64,000 nucleotides of DNA from JAGXTF01 sp044224315 (GTDB lineage: Bacteria; Bacteroidota; Bacteroidia; NS11-12g; UBA955): assembly GCA_044224315.1 (NCBI GenBank), contig JBGAKR010000005.1, positions 215,540 through 279,539 on the forward strand, written 5' to 3'. Below are positions 7,246-15,049 of the stretch, in pieces. Position 1 is the stretch's first letter. Every line of letters begins with the position of its first letter. Both the position numbers and the translations under genes were made by a program. Below the pieces are notes generated by a model that saw only the letters and a program-made list of their open reading frames with translations, did not search any database and was not told the DNA's origin.

Positions 7246-9156
7246 ATGACCCCCGATTACCGCATCCATAGCCTCGACGATTACCACCGCATGTACAAAC
7301 GCAGCGTAGATGAGCCCGAAAACTTCTGGGCCGATATTGCAGAGAACTTTAAGTGGAAGAAAAAATGGGATTCGGTACTCAACTGGAATTTTGAACAACC
7401 CATGGTGCAATGGTTTAAAGGCGCCCAACTCAATATTACCGAAAATGCCCTGGACCGACATGTGGCCGCCACGCCCGATAAAACCGCCATCATCTGGGAA
7501 CCCAATGACCCCAATCTGCCAACCGTAAAATGGACCTATAAAGAGCTGCTCGACAAGGTGATGCAGTTTGGCCATGTATTAAAAAACAACGGCATCGAAA
7601 AAGGCGACCGGGTATGCATTTACATGCCTATGGTGCCCGAACTAGCCGTGGCTGTGCTAGCCTGTGCCCGCATTGGGGCCATACATAGCGTGGTTTTTGG
7701 GGGATTCAGCGCCCAGAGTATTGCCGACCGTATCAACGATGCCCAGTGCAAATTGGTACTCACGGCAGACGGGGCTTTTCGCGGGGCCAAAACCATTCCC
7801 CTGAAACCCATTGTAGACGAAGCCCTGGTGCAATGTCCCAGCATAGAACGCTGCATAGTGCTTACGCGGGCACAAAATGCCATCAGCATGCTCAAAGGGC
7901 GCGATGTGTGGTGGGAAGAGGAAGTGGCCATGATCGAAAAAGCCGGCAATCCTTTTCTGGAAGCCGAAAGCATGGAAGCCGAGGATATGCTGTTTATCCT
8001 GTACACCAGCGGCAGTACCGGCAAACCCAAGGGCGTAGTGCATACCTGCGCCGGATACATGGTGTGGGCCACTTATACCTTCGAAAACGTTTTTCAATAC
8101 CAGCCTGTTGAAATCCACTTCTGTACAGCCGATATCGGCTGGATTACGGGACATAGCTATATTGTGTACGGTCCGCTTTGCGCCGGCGCCACTACCCTAA
8201 TGTTTGAAGGGGTGCCCAACTGGCCCGATGCGGGCAGACTATGGGATATTTGCGACAAGCACCAGGTAAACATCCTATACACCGCACCTACCGCGTTGCG
8301 CAGCCTCATGCAGGCCGGCAATGAATGGCTGGAGGGGAAAAACCTGGGTACCCTTACCAAGCTGGGCACTGTAGGCGAACCCATCAACGAAGAAGCCTGG
8401 CATTGGTACAATACCCAAATTGGCAAAAACCGCTGTCCCATTGTAGATACCTGGTGGCAAACCGAAACAGGAGGGGTGATGATTTCGCCCCTGGCCGGCG
8501 TAACCCCATCGGTACCCGCCTGGGCCACCCTGCCCCTGCCAGGTGTGCAACCAGTGCTGGTGGACGAAAACGGCAAGGATCTGCAAGGCGAAGGCTCAGG
8601 CAACCTCTGCATCAAATTCCCCTGGCCGGGCATGATCCGCACCACCTATGGCGACCACGAACGCTGTCGTACCAACTACTTTGCCACCTACAAGGGCATG
8701 TACTTTACCGGCGACGGGGCCCTGCGCGATGAAAACGGCAATTACCGCATTACAGGCCGGGTGGACGATGTGCTGAACGTAAGCGGTCACCGCATTGGCA
8801 CAGCTGAAGTTGAAAACGCCATCAACATGCATACCGGTGTGGTTGAAAGTGCCGTGGTGGGCTACCCGCACGATATCAAAGGGCAGGGCATTTATGCCTA
8901 TGTGATTACCTCCGACCAGAACCACGATCCCGAACTCATCAAGCGCGACATCAACCAAACCGTTTCGCAGATTATCGGGGCCATTGCCAAGCCGGATAAG
9001 ATTCAGATAGTAAACGGGCTGCCCAAAACCCGCAGTGGCAAAATCATGCGTCGCATATTGCGCAAGATTGCCGAGGGCGAGCTCGAAAACCTGGGCGATA
9101 CCACTACCCTGCTGGATCCGGGTGTGGTGGATGAAATTAAAGGAGGCAGAGTATGA
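7246..9156 (+). CDS. acs: Acetyl-CoA synthetase (AMP-forming)
   Basis: Converts acetate, ATP and CoA to acetyl-CoA via acetyl-AMP in the cytoplasm. 636 residues, normal for Acs. Motifs in order: ATP-binding YTSGSTGKPKG followed by VVHTCAGYMV; ADIGWITGHSY; acyl-pocket VDTWWQTETGG with the specificity Trp; hinge region TGRVDDVLNVSGHRIGTAE; C-terminal PKTRSGKIMRRILRK with the lysine acetylated in regulated Acs enzymes. The ATG at 7246 is preferred over a TTG at 7237. Its TGA overlaps the ATG of the next gene, so the small barrel-like protein downstream is translationally coupled. Confidence 0.97.
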   Translation: MTPDYRIHSLDDYHRMYKRSVDEPENFWADIAENFKWKKKWDSVLNWNFEQPMVQWFKGAQLNITENALDRHVAATPDKTAIIWEPNDPNLPTVKWTYKELLDKVMQFGHVLKNNGIEKGDRVCIYMPMVPELAVAVLACARIGAIHSVVFGGFSAQSIADRINDAQCKLVLTADGAFRGAKTIPLKPIVDEALVQCPSIERCIVLTRAQNAISMLKGRDVWWEEEVAMIEKAGNPFLEAESMEAEDMLFILYTSGSTGKPKGVVHTCAGYMVWATYTFENVFQYQPVEIHFCTADIGWITGHSYIVYGPLCAGATTLMFEGVPNWPDAGRLWDICDKHQVNILYTAPTALRSLMQAGNEWLEGKNLGTLTKLGTVGEPINEEAWHWYNTQIGKNRCPIVDTWWQTETGGVMISPLAGVTPSVPAWATLPLPGVQPVLVDENGKDLQGEGSGNLCIKFPWPGMIRTTYGDHERCRTNYFATYKGMYFTGDGALRDENGNYRITGRVDDVLNVSGHRIGTAEVENAINMHTGVVESAVVGYPHDIKGQGIYAYVITSDQNHDPELIKRDINQTVSQIIGAIAKPDKIQIVNGLPKTRSGKIMRRILRKIAEGELENLGDTTTLLDPGVVDEIKGGRV

Positions 9157-9749
9157 GAATTGCGCGCATTTGGGGTTTGCTTTTATTGACTGCAATCAGC
9201 CAAAACCTCCATGCGCAGAAAAATGAATGGCTGTTTGAAACGGGTGTAGGAATGATGGGTGGCACGGTGGATTACAACCACAAATTGGAACCCGTAAACC
9301 TGGTTAAAACCAACTTTGGATTTGCCCGATTGAACAAGGATGAAATTTTCAGGTATGTAGCTACTTTGGGATACCAAACCTACCGGAATATAGATTACAG
9401 CAATAACTCCAAATTTACATATGGCGACCTGCAGTTGGCATTGGGTATGGATGTACAATTTGGCAATCCAAGATTCATGTGGCTGCCAGGCTTTCGCGTT
9501 GTGGGCGAGAAATCGACCAAGGCGCCAAAACTCACCCCCTACTACATTACCCCGCAACGGTTAAGTGTAGAGCTGCGCTGCCAGTTTCAATATGCATTTT
9601 CCCAAAAGTTGAAGGTTTACGGTGGCCTGTGCCAGCTTTGGGATATAAAACCCTGGAAGGAAAGTTATTTGGCCTCGTACATGACTACCTTCCTAAGTGC
9701 TACCTATTTCAATTTAGGCGTGGCTTACCGTCCTGCTAAAAAAAGTTAA
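9153..9749 (+). CDS. Exported beta-barrel-like protein of unknown function
   Basis: 198 residues with a signal peptide ending LLLLTAISQNLHAQ. The mature part has amphipathic strands with aromatic girdles (GVGMMGGTVDYN, LQLALGMDVQF, LSVELRCQFQYAF, YFNLGVAYRP), typical of small outer-membrane barrels in this phylum. No family recognised. It overlaps acs by 4 nt (ATGA). Shared function with acs is not implied by sequence. Confidence 0.7.
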   Translation: MRIARIWGLLLLTAISQNLHAQKNEWLFETGVGMMGGTVDYNHKLEPVNLVKTNFGFARLNKDEIFRYVATLGYQTYRNIDYSNNSKFTYGDLQLALGMDVQFGNPRFMWLPGFRVVGEKSTKAPKLTPYYITPQRLSVELRCQFQYAFSQKLKVYGGLCQLWDIKPWKESYLASYMTTFLSATYFNLGVAYRPAKKS

Positions 9750-9948
9750 CTACCTTATACACATTTATTTAATTGTAGAATAAAATCATCACTACACTTT
9801 CTGCGGGTCCTATTTGCGCTTGTCATTACAGTAAATTAACCTTACCCACAAATACCGAATAAACGTTTCAGTTCACAAGCCAAAGGCAAAACTTAATTTG
9901 GAATTGTAACAAATAGTCTTTTTATTTTGTACTACAATCCGACAGCCT

Positions 9949-10047
9949 ATGGAACAACAGTACATTTTTCTTTACTTCGGAATTACCCTCAGCATTGTGG
10001 CCGTATTCGGCTTAATCAGGCTGGTGGAAGGCAAAAAGAATCATTGA
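9949..10047 (+). CDS. 32-residue single-span membrane peptide
   Basis: ATG at 9949, TGA at 10045-10047. The product begins MEQQYIFLYFGI, continues through a hydrophobic helix (about residues 6-24, ending LIRLVEG) and finishes KKNH: one transmembrane segment with a positive C-terminus. It is too short for routine calling. Support: a TATTTTG-type element at about 9922-9928 upstream and a strong rho-independent terminator starting 19 nt after the stop. An alternative frame over the same DNA (9927-10202) runs through the terminator and looks spurious. Size and topology resemble small subunits of respiratory oxidases such as CcoQ or CydX, but I see no specific motif and no oxidase genes nearby. 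Confidence 0.65.
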   Translation: MEQQYIFLYFGITLSIVAVFGLIRLVEGKKNH

Positions 10048-10065
10048 TTCACTGCCCCTCCGACA

Positions 10066-10097
10066 AAAAAAGAGGCTGCTTCAGCAGCCTCTTTTTT
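10066..10097 (+). terminator. Rho-independent terminator
   Basis: Stem AAAAAAGAGGCTGCT / AGCAGCCTCTTTTTT with a 2-nt loop and a T-run. It ends the transcript of the 32-residue peptide gene, and is A/T symmetric, so it may work in both directions. Confidence 0.85.
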
Positions 10098-10688
10098 GTT
10101 GCACCAAACCCAATTCGACCAATCCCTCACCAAACTCCTTGTTTTTTTAACAAAAACTTCCTACACTTGCATTACTACCCATTCGATTTTTTTAACTTAT
10201 AGCTACCATTATGCAGATTGGGTTTTAGGGATGTTTTGTATTTAGGGTATGGGACTGAAGGGCACGAAGTGTGCGCGGAAGTTGACAGTTTATAGTTGAC
10301 AGTCAGGACACGGGCTAGGGTTGATTGCCTATTTTGATTACCGCATATCACAGAGGGCGATGGTTTGATAATACGTTACGAATATGAATGCTGAATTACT
10401 TTGCTCGGCTTGTACCAATTTTATGGATACCCTAGAAATTTAAGGCTTCGTAGTGCTAAGACAGCTCAGATTTATACGCAAGTAAGCTAGCCAGCAAAGC
10501 ATTCAAAAAATCTAAATACCGTTTAATTCTTTAAGTAAAGAATAAACAATTCTATTTACACAAATAACACGCACCTCAGGTTCGGCAAGTATGCCAATGT
10601 TGGGTTCGTTGGCTTATATTAGGTTCGGGTATGAACAAGCTAGCAGTAATACTCTAGGACACTTTACTAATGATAAAATATAAACTAA
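10098..10688. other. Intergenic region at the left edge of the defence island
   Basis: No gene recognised. At 10288-10313 there is a copy of the phrase TTTATAGTTGACAGT plus AGGAC and CGG, which recurs at 44744-44769. Around 10575-10640 a structured stretch contains repeated GGTTCGG/GGGTTCG words and a GCAAGTATGCCAATGTTGG block that resembles the outer part of the spacers between the defence modules. No TAnnTTTG was found directly before the first defence gene at 10689. Confidence 0.45.
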
Positions 10689-11189
10689 ATGGACGAGAAT
10701 AAAAAAATAGATACAGCTTTCAAACTTCTTGACAATGTTCAGGGCTTGATAAAATTTGCAGACACTAAAATTAATGTTCTACTAGTAATCAGTGGCGTGA
10801 CGACCACTTTTATTCTGACGAATTTTCAAAACCTCTGTGACTTAAACAGTTTCTCTAAAATAGCCCTAGGGTTGTTCTTTTTAGCGTTTATCACCTTTGT
10901 TACCCTTTCAATTCTGACAATTTCTCCTAGAGCCGATAAACACACGGGGAATTCACCAGCAAAGGTTATTTACTTCAAGCATGTTTCAGCCAGAGTTGAA
11001 GTCAAAGACTTTGTTGAAGATTTTAACAAATTGACACCTGAAAGTTGTATAACTGACATACTCTACCAAGTTTATGAGAACTCAAAAATAGCTGAGAAGA
11101 AATTCGCATTTTACAACAAAAGTTTGGTGGTTTTGCAAATTCAAGTAGTTCTATTTTTCGTGCTAATAGCAATAAAATTTCTTTTTTAG
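10689..11189 (+). CDS. PycTM-type membrane effector of a Pycsar-like defence system
   Basis: 166 residues. A short N-terminal helix leads into FADTKINVLLVISGVTTT, matching the A-D-x-K-x-x-x-L-L-x-h-x-G start of the PycTM (DUF5706-like) family. Predicted membrane spans: about 29-46, 57-78 and 145-165, the last ending at the C-terminus after a basic helix (ENSKIAEKKFAFYNKS). In known Pycsar systems PycTM binds a cyclic pyrimidine nucleotide and damages the inner membrane of phage-infected cells. It is first in an operon: two nucleotidyl cyclase genes follow at 2-nt and 1-nt gaps. Family assignment is from memory of the motif; the defence role is inferred from gene context. Confidence 0.75.
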   Translation: MDENKKIDTAFKLLDNVQGLIKFADTKINVLLVISGVTTTFILTNFQNLCDLNSFSKIALGLFFLAFITFVTLSILTISPRADKHTGNSPAKVIYFKHVSARVEVKDFVEDFNKLTPESCITDILYQVYENSKIAEKKFAFYNKSLVVLQIQVVLFFVLIAIKFLF

Positions 11190-11191
11190 AC

Positions 11192-11908
11192 ATGGGTTAC
11201 ATCAAAGAACTTGAAGACAAAATTAAAGACTACACCTCTGGTGATTATGAAATAATTGAAACTAAAACTATTCCATCACCTGAGAACGTAGCATTTGGTA
11301 AAAAAGCATACAAGATAAAACTTACTGCATTCTGCATCGATCTCCGAAAATCAACAGACTTGTTAAAAATTCATAACAAAGAAACCTGTGGTAAAATCCA
11401 TAAGTCATTTCTCACTATAGCAACTAAAGTTATTTCTGAAAATGGTGGACAGTTAAGGAGTTTTAATGGAGATAGTGTTTTGGCTTTTTTTCCTGCACAA
11501 TTAAAGTCAGACATTGAAAAGGCTGTAAGAGCTGCGTTTCAATTAAAATGGGCTTTAAATATCAAATTTTCTAAATACTTTGATCAATTTACTAAACTCG
11601 ATTTTGGAATTGGTATCGATTGGGGAGATGTTTTAGTAGTTAGAGCCGGCCTTCCTAAAAACGATAATAACAACGACTTAGTTTTTTTAGGTATGTGCGT
11701 AAACTACGCAACTGCTATAGCAAACCAAGGCCATAGTCCTCACCATATCGAAATTTCAAGTACAACTTACTCAAACTTAACTGATGATTGGATATACGGC
11801 ACAAAAAACGGGGTAAAAACAAATATGTGGGTAGATGGCAAAGTTAAATGGAAAGAAAAAGAGTTCTACACTAAATGTACAAGTTGGCATCAAGAAGTAA
11901 AAGATTGA
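11192..11908 (+). CDS. Class III nucleotidyl cyclase 1, PycC-like
   Basis: 238 residues with a class III cyclase homology domain at about 43-195. Metal-binding Asp50 is in AFCIDLRKST and Asp94 in FNGDSVLAFF. DLVFLG followed by NYATA (162-175) corresponds to the NDLV(W/F)hG-x-x-N signature I associate with PycC pyrimidine cyclases. The transition-state Asn is present (N171) but the partner Arg four residues on is Ala175. The position that is Lys in adenylyl cyclases appears to be Ser90, arguing against ATP specificity. Probable product is cUMP or cCMP (inference). Residues 1-40 and 200-238 flank the domain and are not recognised. Second gene of the operon. Confidence 0.75.
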   Translation: MGYIKELEDKIKDYTSGDYEIIETKTIPSPENVAFGKKAYKIKLTAFCIDLRKSTDLLKIHNKETCGKIHKSFLTIATKVISENGGQLRSFNGDSVLAFFPAQLKSDIEKAVRAAFQLKWALNIKFSKYFDQFTKLDFGIGIDWGDVLVVRAGLPKNDNNNDLVFLGMCVNYATAIANQGHSPHHIEISSTTYSNLTDDWIYGTKNGVKTNMWVDGKVKWKEKEFYTKCTSWHQEVKD

Positions 11909-11909
11909 A

Positions 11910-12539
11910 ATGACAATTATAATTCCAGAACACAGGTGCATTGAAGTATTTGCAATGATTGTAGATATTAATGGCTACACCAAAATTGTTGCAAACCCCG
12001 ATGCAAACCTTATTGCACAATTTACTCGTGATGTATTATCGGGAGGAGTTGATGCGGTAGAAAGTCATGGAGGCGAAGTTGTTGGATTTATGGGTGATGC
12101 ATTTTTTGCAATTCTTCAGGATCCTGAAGAGGTTTTCAAGTGTTGTGTAACCATTGCAAAAGACCTAGATAGACAATGTGAATTTATTTCATACAATGCA
12201 GATGCGTTTCCATTTTCACCCAAAGGTCCTTCATTAAAAATTGGTATTGAATATGGCAATTTAGACGTGTCAGATATCTCAAGTAAATTTTTAGGACAAC
12301 AGAAACTTTTCGCTGGAGAGGCTATTAACTATGCAGCACGTATTACTGCTGCGGACTATGGAAACCGTTGTCTAATTGGACCAAAAGCTTTTAAATATGG
12401 ATTAAATAATTATATTAGAAAAGAAGACGGACCATTTGAAATTGAGGGCAAAGAAGGTGAACCAATATATAAATATTATAAACTAGACTTGGGCGATGTT
12501 TGGAGAGAAGGAAACTCGGAAGAATCATTTTGGGGTTAA
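11910..12539 (+). CDS. Class III nucleotidyl cyclase 2, complete catalytic set
   Basis: 209 residues, nearly all cyclase domain. Asp19 (MIVDINGYTK) and Asp63 (FMGDAFFAIL) are the metal ligands; GEAINYAARITAA supplies N140 and R144, the canonical N-x-x-x-R. The adenine-specifying Lys position appears to be Gly59. It is clearly a different branch from cyclase 1: different spacing, no DLVFLG block, and an insert near 95-105 (NADAFPFSPKG). It begins 1 nt after the stop of cyclase 1. It may work as its own homodimer, or pair with cyclase 1, whose missing Arg it could supply across the dimer interface. Substrate unknown. Confidence 0.75.
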   Translation: MTIIIPEHRCIEVFAMIVDINGYTKIVANPDANLIAQFTRDVLSGGVDAVESHGGEVVGFMGDAFFAILQDPEEVFKCCVTIAKDLDRQCEFISYNADAFPFSPKGPSLKIGIEYGNLDVSDISSKFLGQQKLFAGEAINYAARITAADYGNRCLIGPKAFKYGLNNYIRKEDGPFEIEGKEGEPIYKYYKLDLGDVWREGNSEESFWG

Positions 12540-12544
12540 CATGA

Positions 12545-12743
12545 CAAATAGATAGAGCACTACTGCTAACAGCACCTACCCTAAAGGTAAGGTTTCGTGC
12601 TCCAAAGACAGTTTTGCGGTTAGTGAAACATAAGTTTTTCAAATTAAGTTTTGTGGTAAAAGTACCGCCTTTCGGTTAGCTGCAAAACGTTGTACGTAAG
12701 TTTAGGAAGACACCATTACAGACGAAAGAACCATTTAAAATTG
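12545..12743. other. Structured spacer 1 between defence modules
   Basis: No gene. Contains GCTAACAGCACC at 12564-12575, a short AGCAC/GTGCT inverted pair (12571-12575, 12597-12601), and a weaker long-range pair GTTTTGCGG (12611-12619) against GCAAAACG (12682-12689), ending CAAAACGTTGTACG. The layout resembles the two other spacers in this island (hairpin arms with an outer GTT core), but the pairing is poor. Confidence 0.35.
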
Positions 12744-12751
12744 TAAATTTG
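12744..12751 (+). promoter_or_regulatory. -7 element, TAAATTTG
   Basis: Full TAnnTTTG match 23 nt before the TTG start of the ImmA/IrrE gene. Confidence 0.55.
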
Positions 12752-12774
12752 CAGACCTAAAAGGAATAGACTTC

Positions 12775-13932
12775 TTGAAAGTAGAGCAAAACATAGCAAG
12801 ATTAAAGTACCTGCTGACATTGTACAAAATGACAGCAGACGACTTGTTATTTACTATAAGTGAAGGACTTAAAAATCCTCTAACTAAAAATGACATACTT
12901 TCAAACGAAATCAATGTTAGTCACTTAAAGCGTATTGACAAGGTCTTCAACAAAGGGCTGCATTACTATTTAGACCCTAAATCACCAGAAGTATCGCAAG
13001 ACGCAAGCATATTCTTTCGTAAAAACAAATTTGGCACAGACCTAAATATCGGTGCAAAGAAAATCGTAAATCAATTTGAAGAATTCAAAATATCTCTTTC
13101 GGGAATTTCAAAACTTGCTGAAATTAATATTGACAGGACTTTGCCAGTTTACACGGTAAATGATGACCCAAAAAATGTTGCAAGGAAGATAAGAAAGGAA
13201 TTGTACCCTGAGTTCAATACTATTCCTAAGGAATTCCTAAGAGCTTTAATTTCATCATTTGCAGAAAATAACATACTTGTTTTTGAATTTGTTGAAACTT
13301 GGAATAAAAAGGAAAAGGCAAATGTTGACGGATTCTTCTTGAACCCCAATGTTATAGTTCTTAAAAGACAGCAGTCATCTTTCAGAAGAGAAATATTTAC
13401 ACTAATCCACGAATTAGGGCATTACCTAATCAATGAAGAAGAAATCGAAGAACTTGATATTTCAAACTTCGCAAACAATAAACTGTCATCAATTGAAAGA
13501 TGGTGTAATGACTTTGCCTATCATTTTCTTGCAGGTGAATACGATAATTCTTTTGAACAAATTGACAAGGCGGATGGAAGCAATGACTACCATTTTGACT
13601 TGATTGAAAACATTTCAAAGAGAACTCATTTAAGCCAAATTGCTTTATTTACTAAACTCCTATATCAAAAGAAAATTACTCAGAACAATTACAATAATAT
13701 AAAAGCCGATTTTGACGAAAAATATCGTTTACGAAAGGAAGAAGAACAGAAACAAAGAGAGTTAGAAAAATTGCAAGGAATTCAAAAAGGTGGCTCTACT
13801 CCAAAACCCATGAATTCCCCATTACTTGTTTCAACTATTCAAACAGCTTTTTATGAAGGAGTTATAAACGAGTATGACGTTTGCAAAACCTTGAACATTT
13901 CACCCGATAAACTTGAAAAGTATTTACAATGA
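12775..13932 (+). CDS. ImmA/IrrE-family metallopeptidase
   Basis: 385 residues, TTG start at 12775. The zinc peptidase motif HELGH (212-216) sits in FTLIHELGHYLINEEE with the third-ligand region EELDISN and then ERWCNDFAYHFLAG, the usual ImmA/IrrE arrangement. The N-terminus (ADDLLFTISEGL) may be a divergent DNA-binding helix-turn-helix; a charged segment at about 305-335 (RLRKEEEQKQRELEKL) is a coiled coil, followed by a small C-terminal helical domain. Such proteins cleave repressors or act as antitoxins. Its stop overlaps the start of a DUF4411 protein by 4 nt (ATGA), so the pair is a probable toxin-antitoxin or defence unit. Confidence 0.85.
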   Translation: MKVEQNIARLKYLLTLYKMTADDLLFTISEGLKNPLTKNDILSNEINVSHLKRIDKVFNKGLHYYLDPKSPEVSQDASIFFRKNKFGTDLNIGAKKIVNQFEEFKISLSGISKLAEINIDRTLPVYTVNDDPKNVARKIRKELYPEFNTIPKEFLRALISSFAENNILVFEFVETWNKKEKANVDGFFLNPNVIVLKRQQSSFRREIFTLIHELGHYLINEEEIEELDISNFANNKLSSIERWCNDFAYHFLAGEYDNSFEQIDKADGSNDYHFDLIENISKRTHLSQIALFTKLLYQKKITQNNYNNIKADFDEKYRLRKEEEQKQRELEKLQGIQKGGSTPKPMNSPLLVSTIQTAFYEGVINEYDVCKTLNISPDKLEKYLQ

Positions 13933-14504
13933 AAGTAGTAATCGACACAAATTCACTCTTGTCGTTGGTTCGTTACTACTTGCCATTTGACAAAAAAGGT
14001 GTTCTTTTTAACTTCTTCAAAACCAAAATAGAAAAAGGTGAAATAATAATCATTGACAAAGTTTTTCAAGAATGTACATACAACTCCAAGGGGATTGTGC
14101 TTACAACTCTTGATTATCTTAAGGATAAGACATTTTTAAAATCTTCAAAAGTTCCATACAAGACAGACTCTTTAATTGCCCCTTCGCCAGCAAAATTTTT
14201 GAGACAAGTAGAAAATCAATTTGTAAATACAGTTGTAAGACGACAAAAGAAACTTTCTGATACAGAGTTTGAAAATCAAAAGAATTCATTCCTGAATGAT
14301 GCAGATATGAAGCAAATAATCCTTTGCTTGAATCTCATTAAAGAAGGGGAAAGGGTTGTCTTGGTGACAGAAGAAACAGAAAGCAGTAACGACAATAAAC
14401 TTTTCAAGAAAATTCCTGCTATCTGCAAAGAATTAGAAATCGAAACAATGACTCTACCCGAACTAATTGCAAAATATGACGGTATCGACATTGACTTCCA
14501 ATAG
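13929..14504 (+). CDS. DUF4411 PIN-like nuclease, probable toxin
   Basis: 191 residues. It opens with VVIDTNSLLSLVRYYLP, the DxN start of PIN-fold proteins, continues with a conserved acidic VFQEC, and ends with DADMKQIILCL and VVLVTEET, fitting the acid residues of a PIN active site; the pattern matches DUF4411. A metal-dependent RNase role is inferred from the fold. It is translationally coupled to the ImmA/IrrE peptidase, a partner commonly seen with DUF4411. Confidence 0.75.
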   Translation: MKVVIDTNSLLSLVRYYLPFDKKGVLFNFFKTKIEKGEIIIIDKVFQECTYNSKGIVLTTLDYLKDKTFLKSSKVPYKTDSLIAPSPAKFLRQVENQFVNTVVRRQKKLSDTEFENQKNSFLNDADMKQIILCLNLIKEGERVVLVTEETESSNDNKLFKKIPAICKELEIETMTLPELIAKYDGIDIDFQ

Positions 14505-14521
14505 AAAACCTACGCACAACA

Positions 14522-14640
14522 GGCGTTTGGCTCAATGGCGGATTAAGTCGTTAATTGAACATTCTACCTCGCATCAACCTTTGTGGTGTATTGACAGTTT
14601 GTGCTTCGAAATCCGCTTCTTCGCCAAGCGCCAAACCGTC
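14522..14640. repeat. Structured spacer 2: long imperfect inverted repeat
   Basis: Left arm GGCGTTTGGC (14522-14531) plus GCGGATT (14538-14544) pairs with AATCCGC (14610-14616) plus GCCAAAC (14630-14636), with bulges of unequal size. It begins 18 nt after the DUF4411 stop. The outer flanks are GCACAAC on the left and GTCAGAC on the right, reminiscent of the R'' (YYYAAC) and R' (GTTRRRY) boxes of integron attC sites with one mismatch each. Confidence 0.6.
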
Positions 14641-14733
14641 AGACTGTCTAAAAACTACACATTCTGATTAATTTGTGAATTACTGATTTGTATTCGAATT
14701 GCAGGAAAAATATATTGGTTTTATTTTTACCAT

Positions 14734-14894
14734 ATGAAGTTTATTGAAGGGCAAAACATGGAGCATGTGGAGCTCACAATCTGCGCCGATTAATGAATAT
14801 TATTGACAAAAAAGAGATACAAAAGTACCTGCAAGGTTTGGCCATACTACATTTTGCAAAAATGGCGTGCATATCTTGCATATGCGTCCTTTGA
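14734..14894 (+). other. Two overlapping micro-frames, possible gene remnant
   Basis: A 19-codon frame (14734-14793) starting MKFIEGQN is followed by a 33-codon frame (14793-14894, MNIIDKKEIQKYLQG). The first few residues resemble the N-terminus of some IS1182-type transposases, but this is weak. The rest of 14641-15049 shows no gene; GACGTTAGCAGC at about 14993-15004 resembles an attC-type core next to the PARIS-like module. Confidence 0.2.
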
Positions 14895-15049
14895 AATTTG
14901 ATGGCGAGAAATTATCCTTTCAAAAACAAGCTGCCTGAAATGAAGCATAAATGCACTTTTTTTGGAGGTGTACGGCAGTTTTTGGACAAACTGACGTTAG
15001 CAGCAACCTTGTGAAGACATCTATTTAACAAAACTAAATACAGCCAGAC

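Noticed and set aside
9927..10202. 91-codon frame over the small membrane peptide gene
   Set aside because: Runs through a strong terminator and has no coding character; the 32-codon frame is better supported.
11192..11908. Cyclase 1 as a degenerate, dead pseudo-enzyme
   Set aside because: Both metal-binding Asp and the Asn are kept; only the Arg is changed, so loss of activity cannot be assumed.
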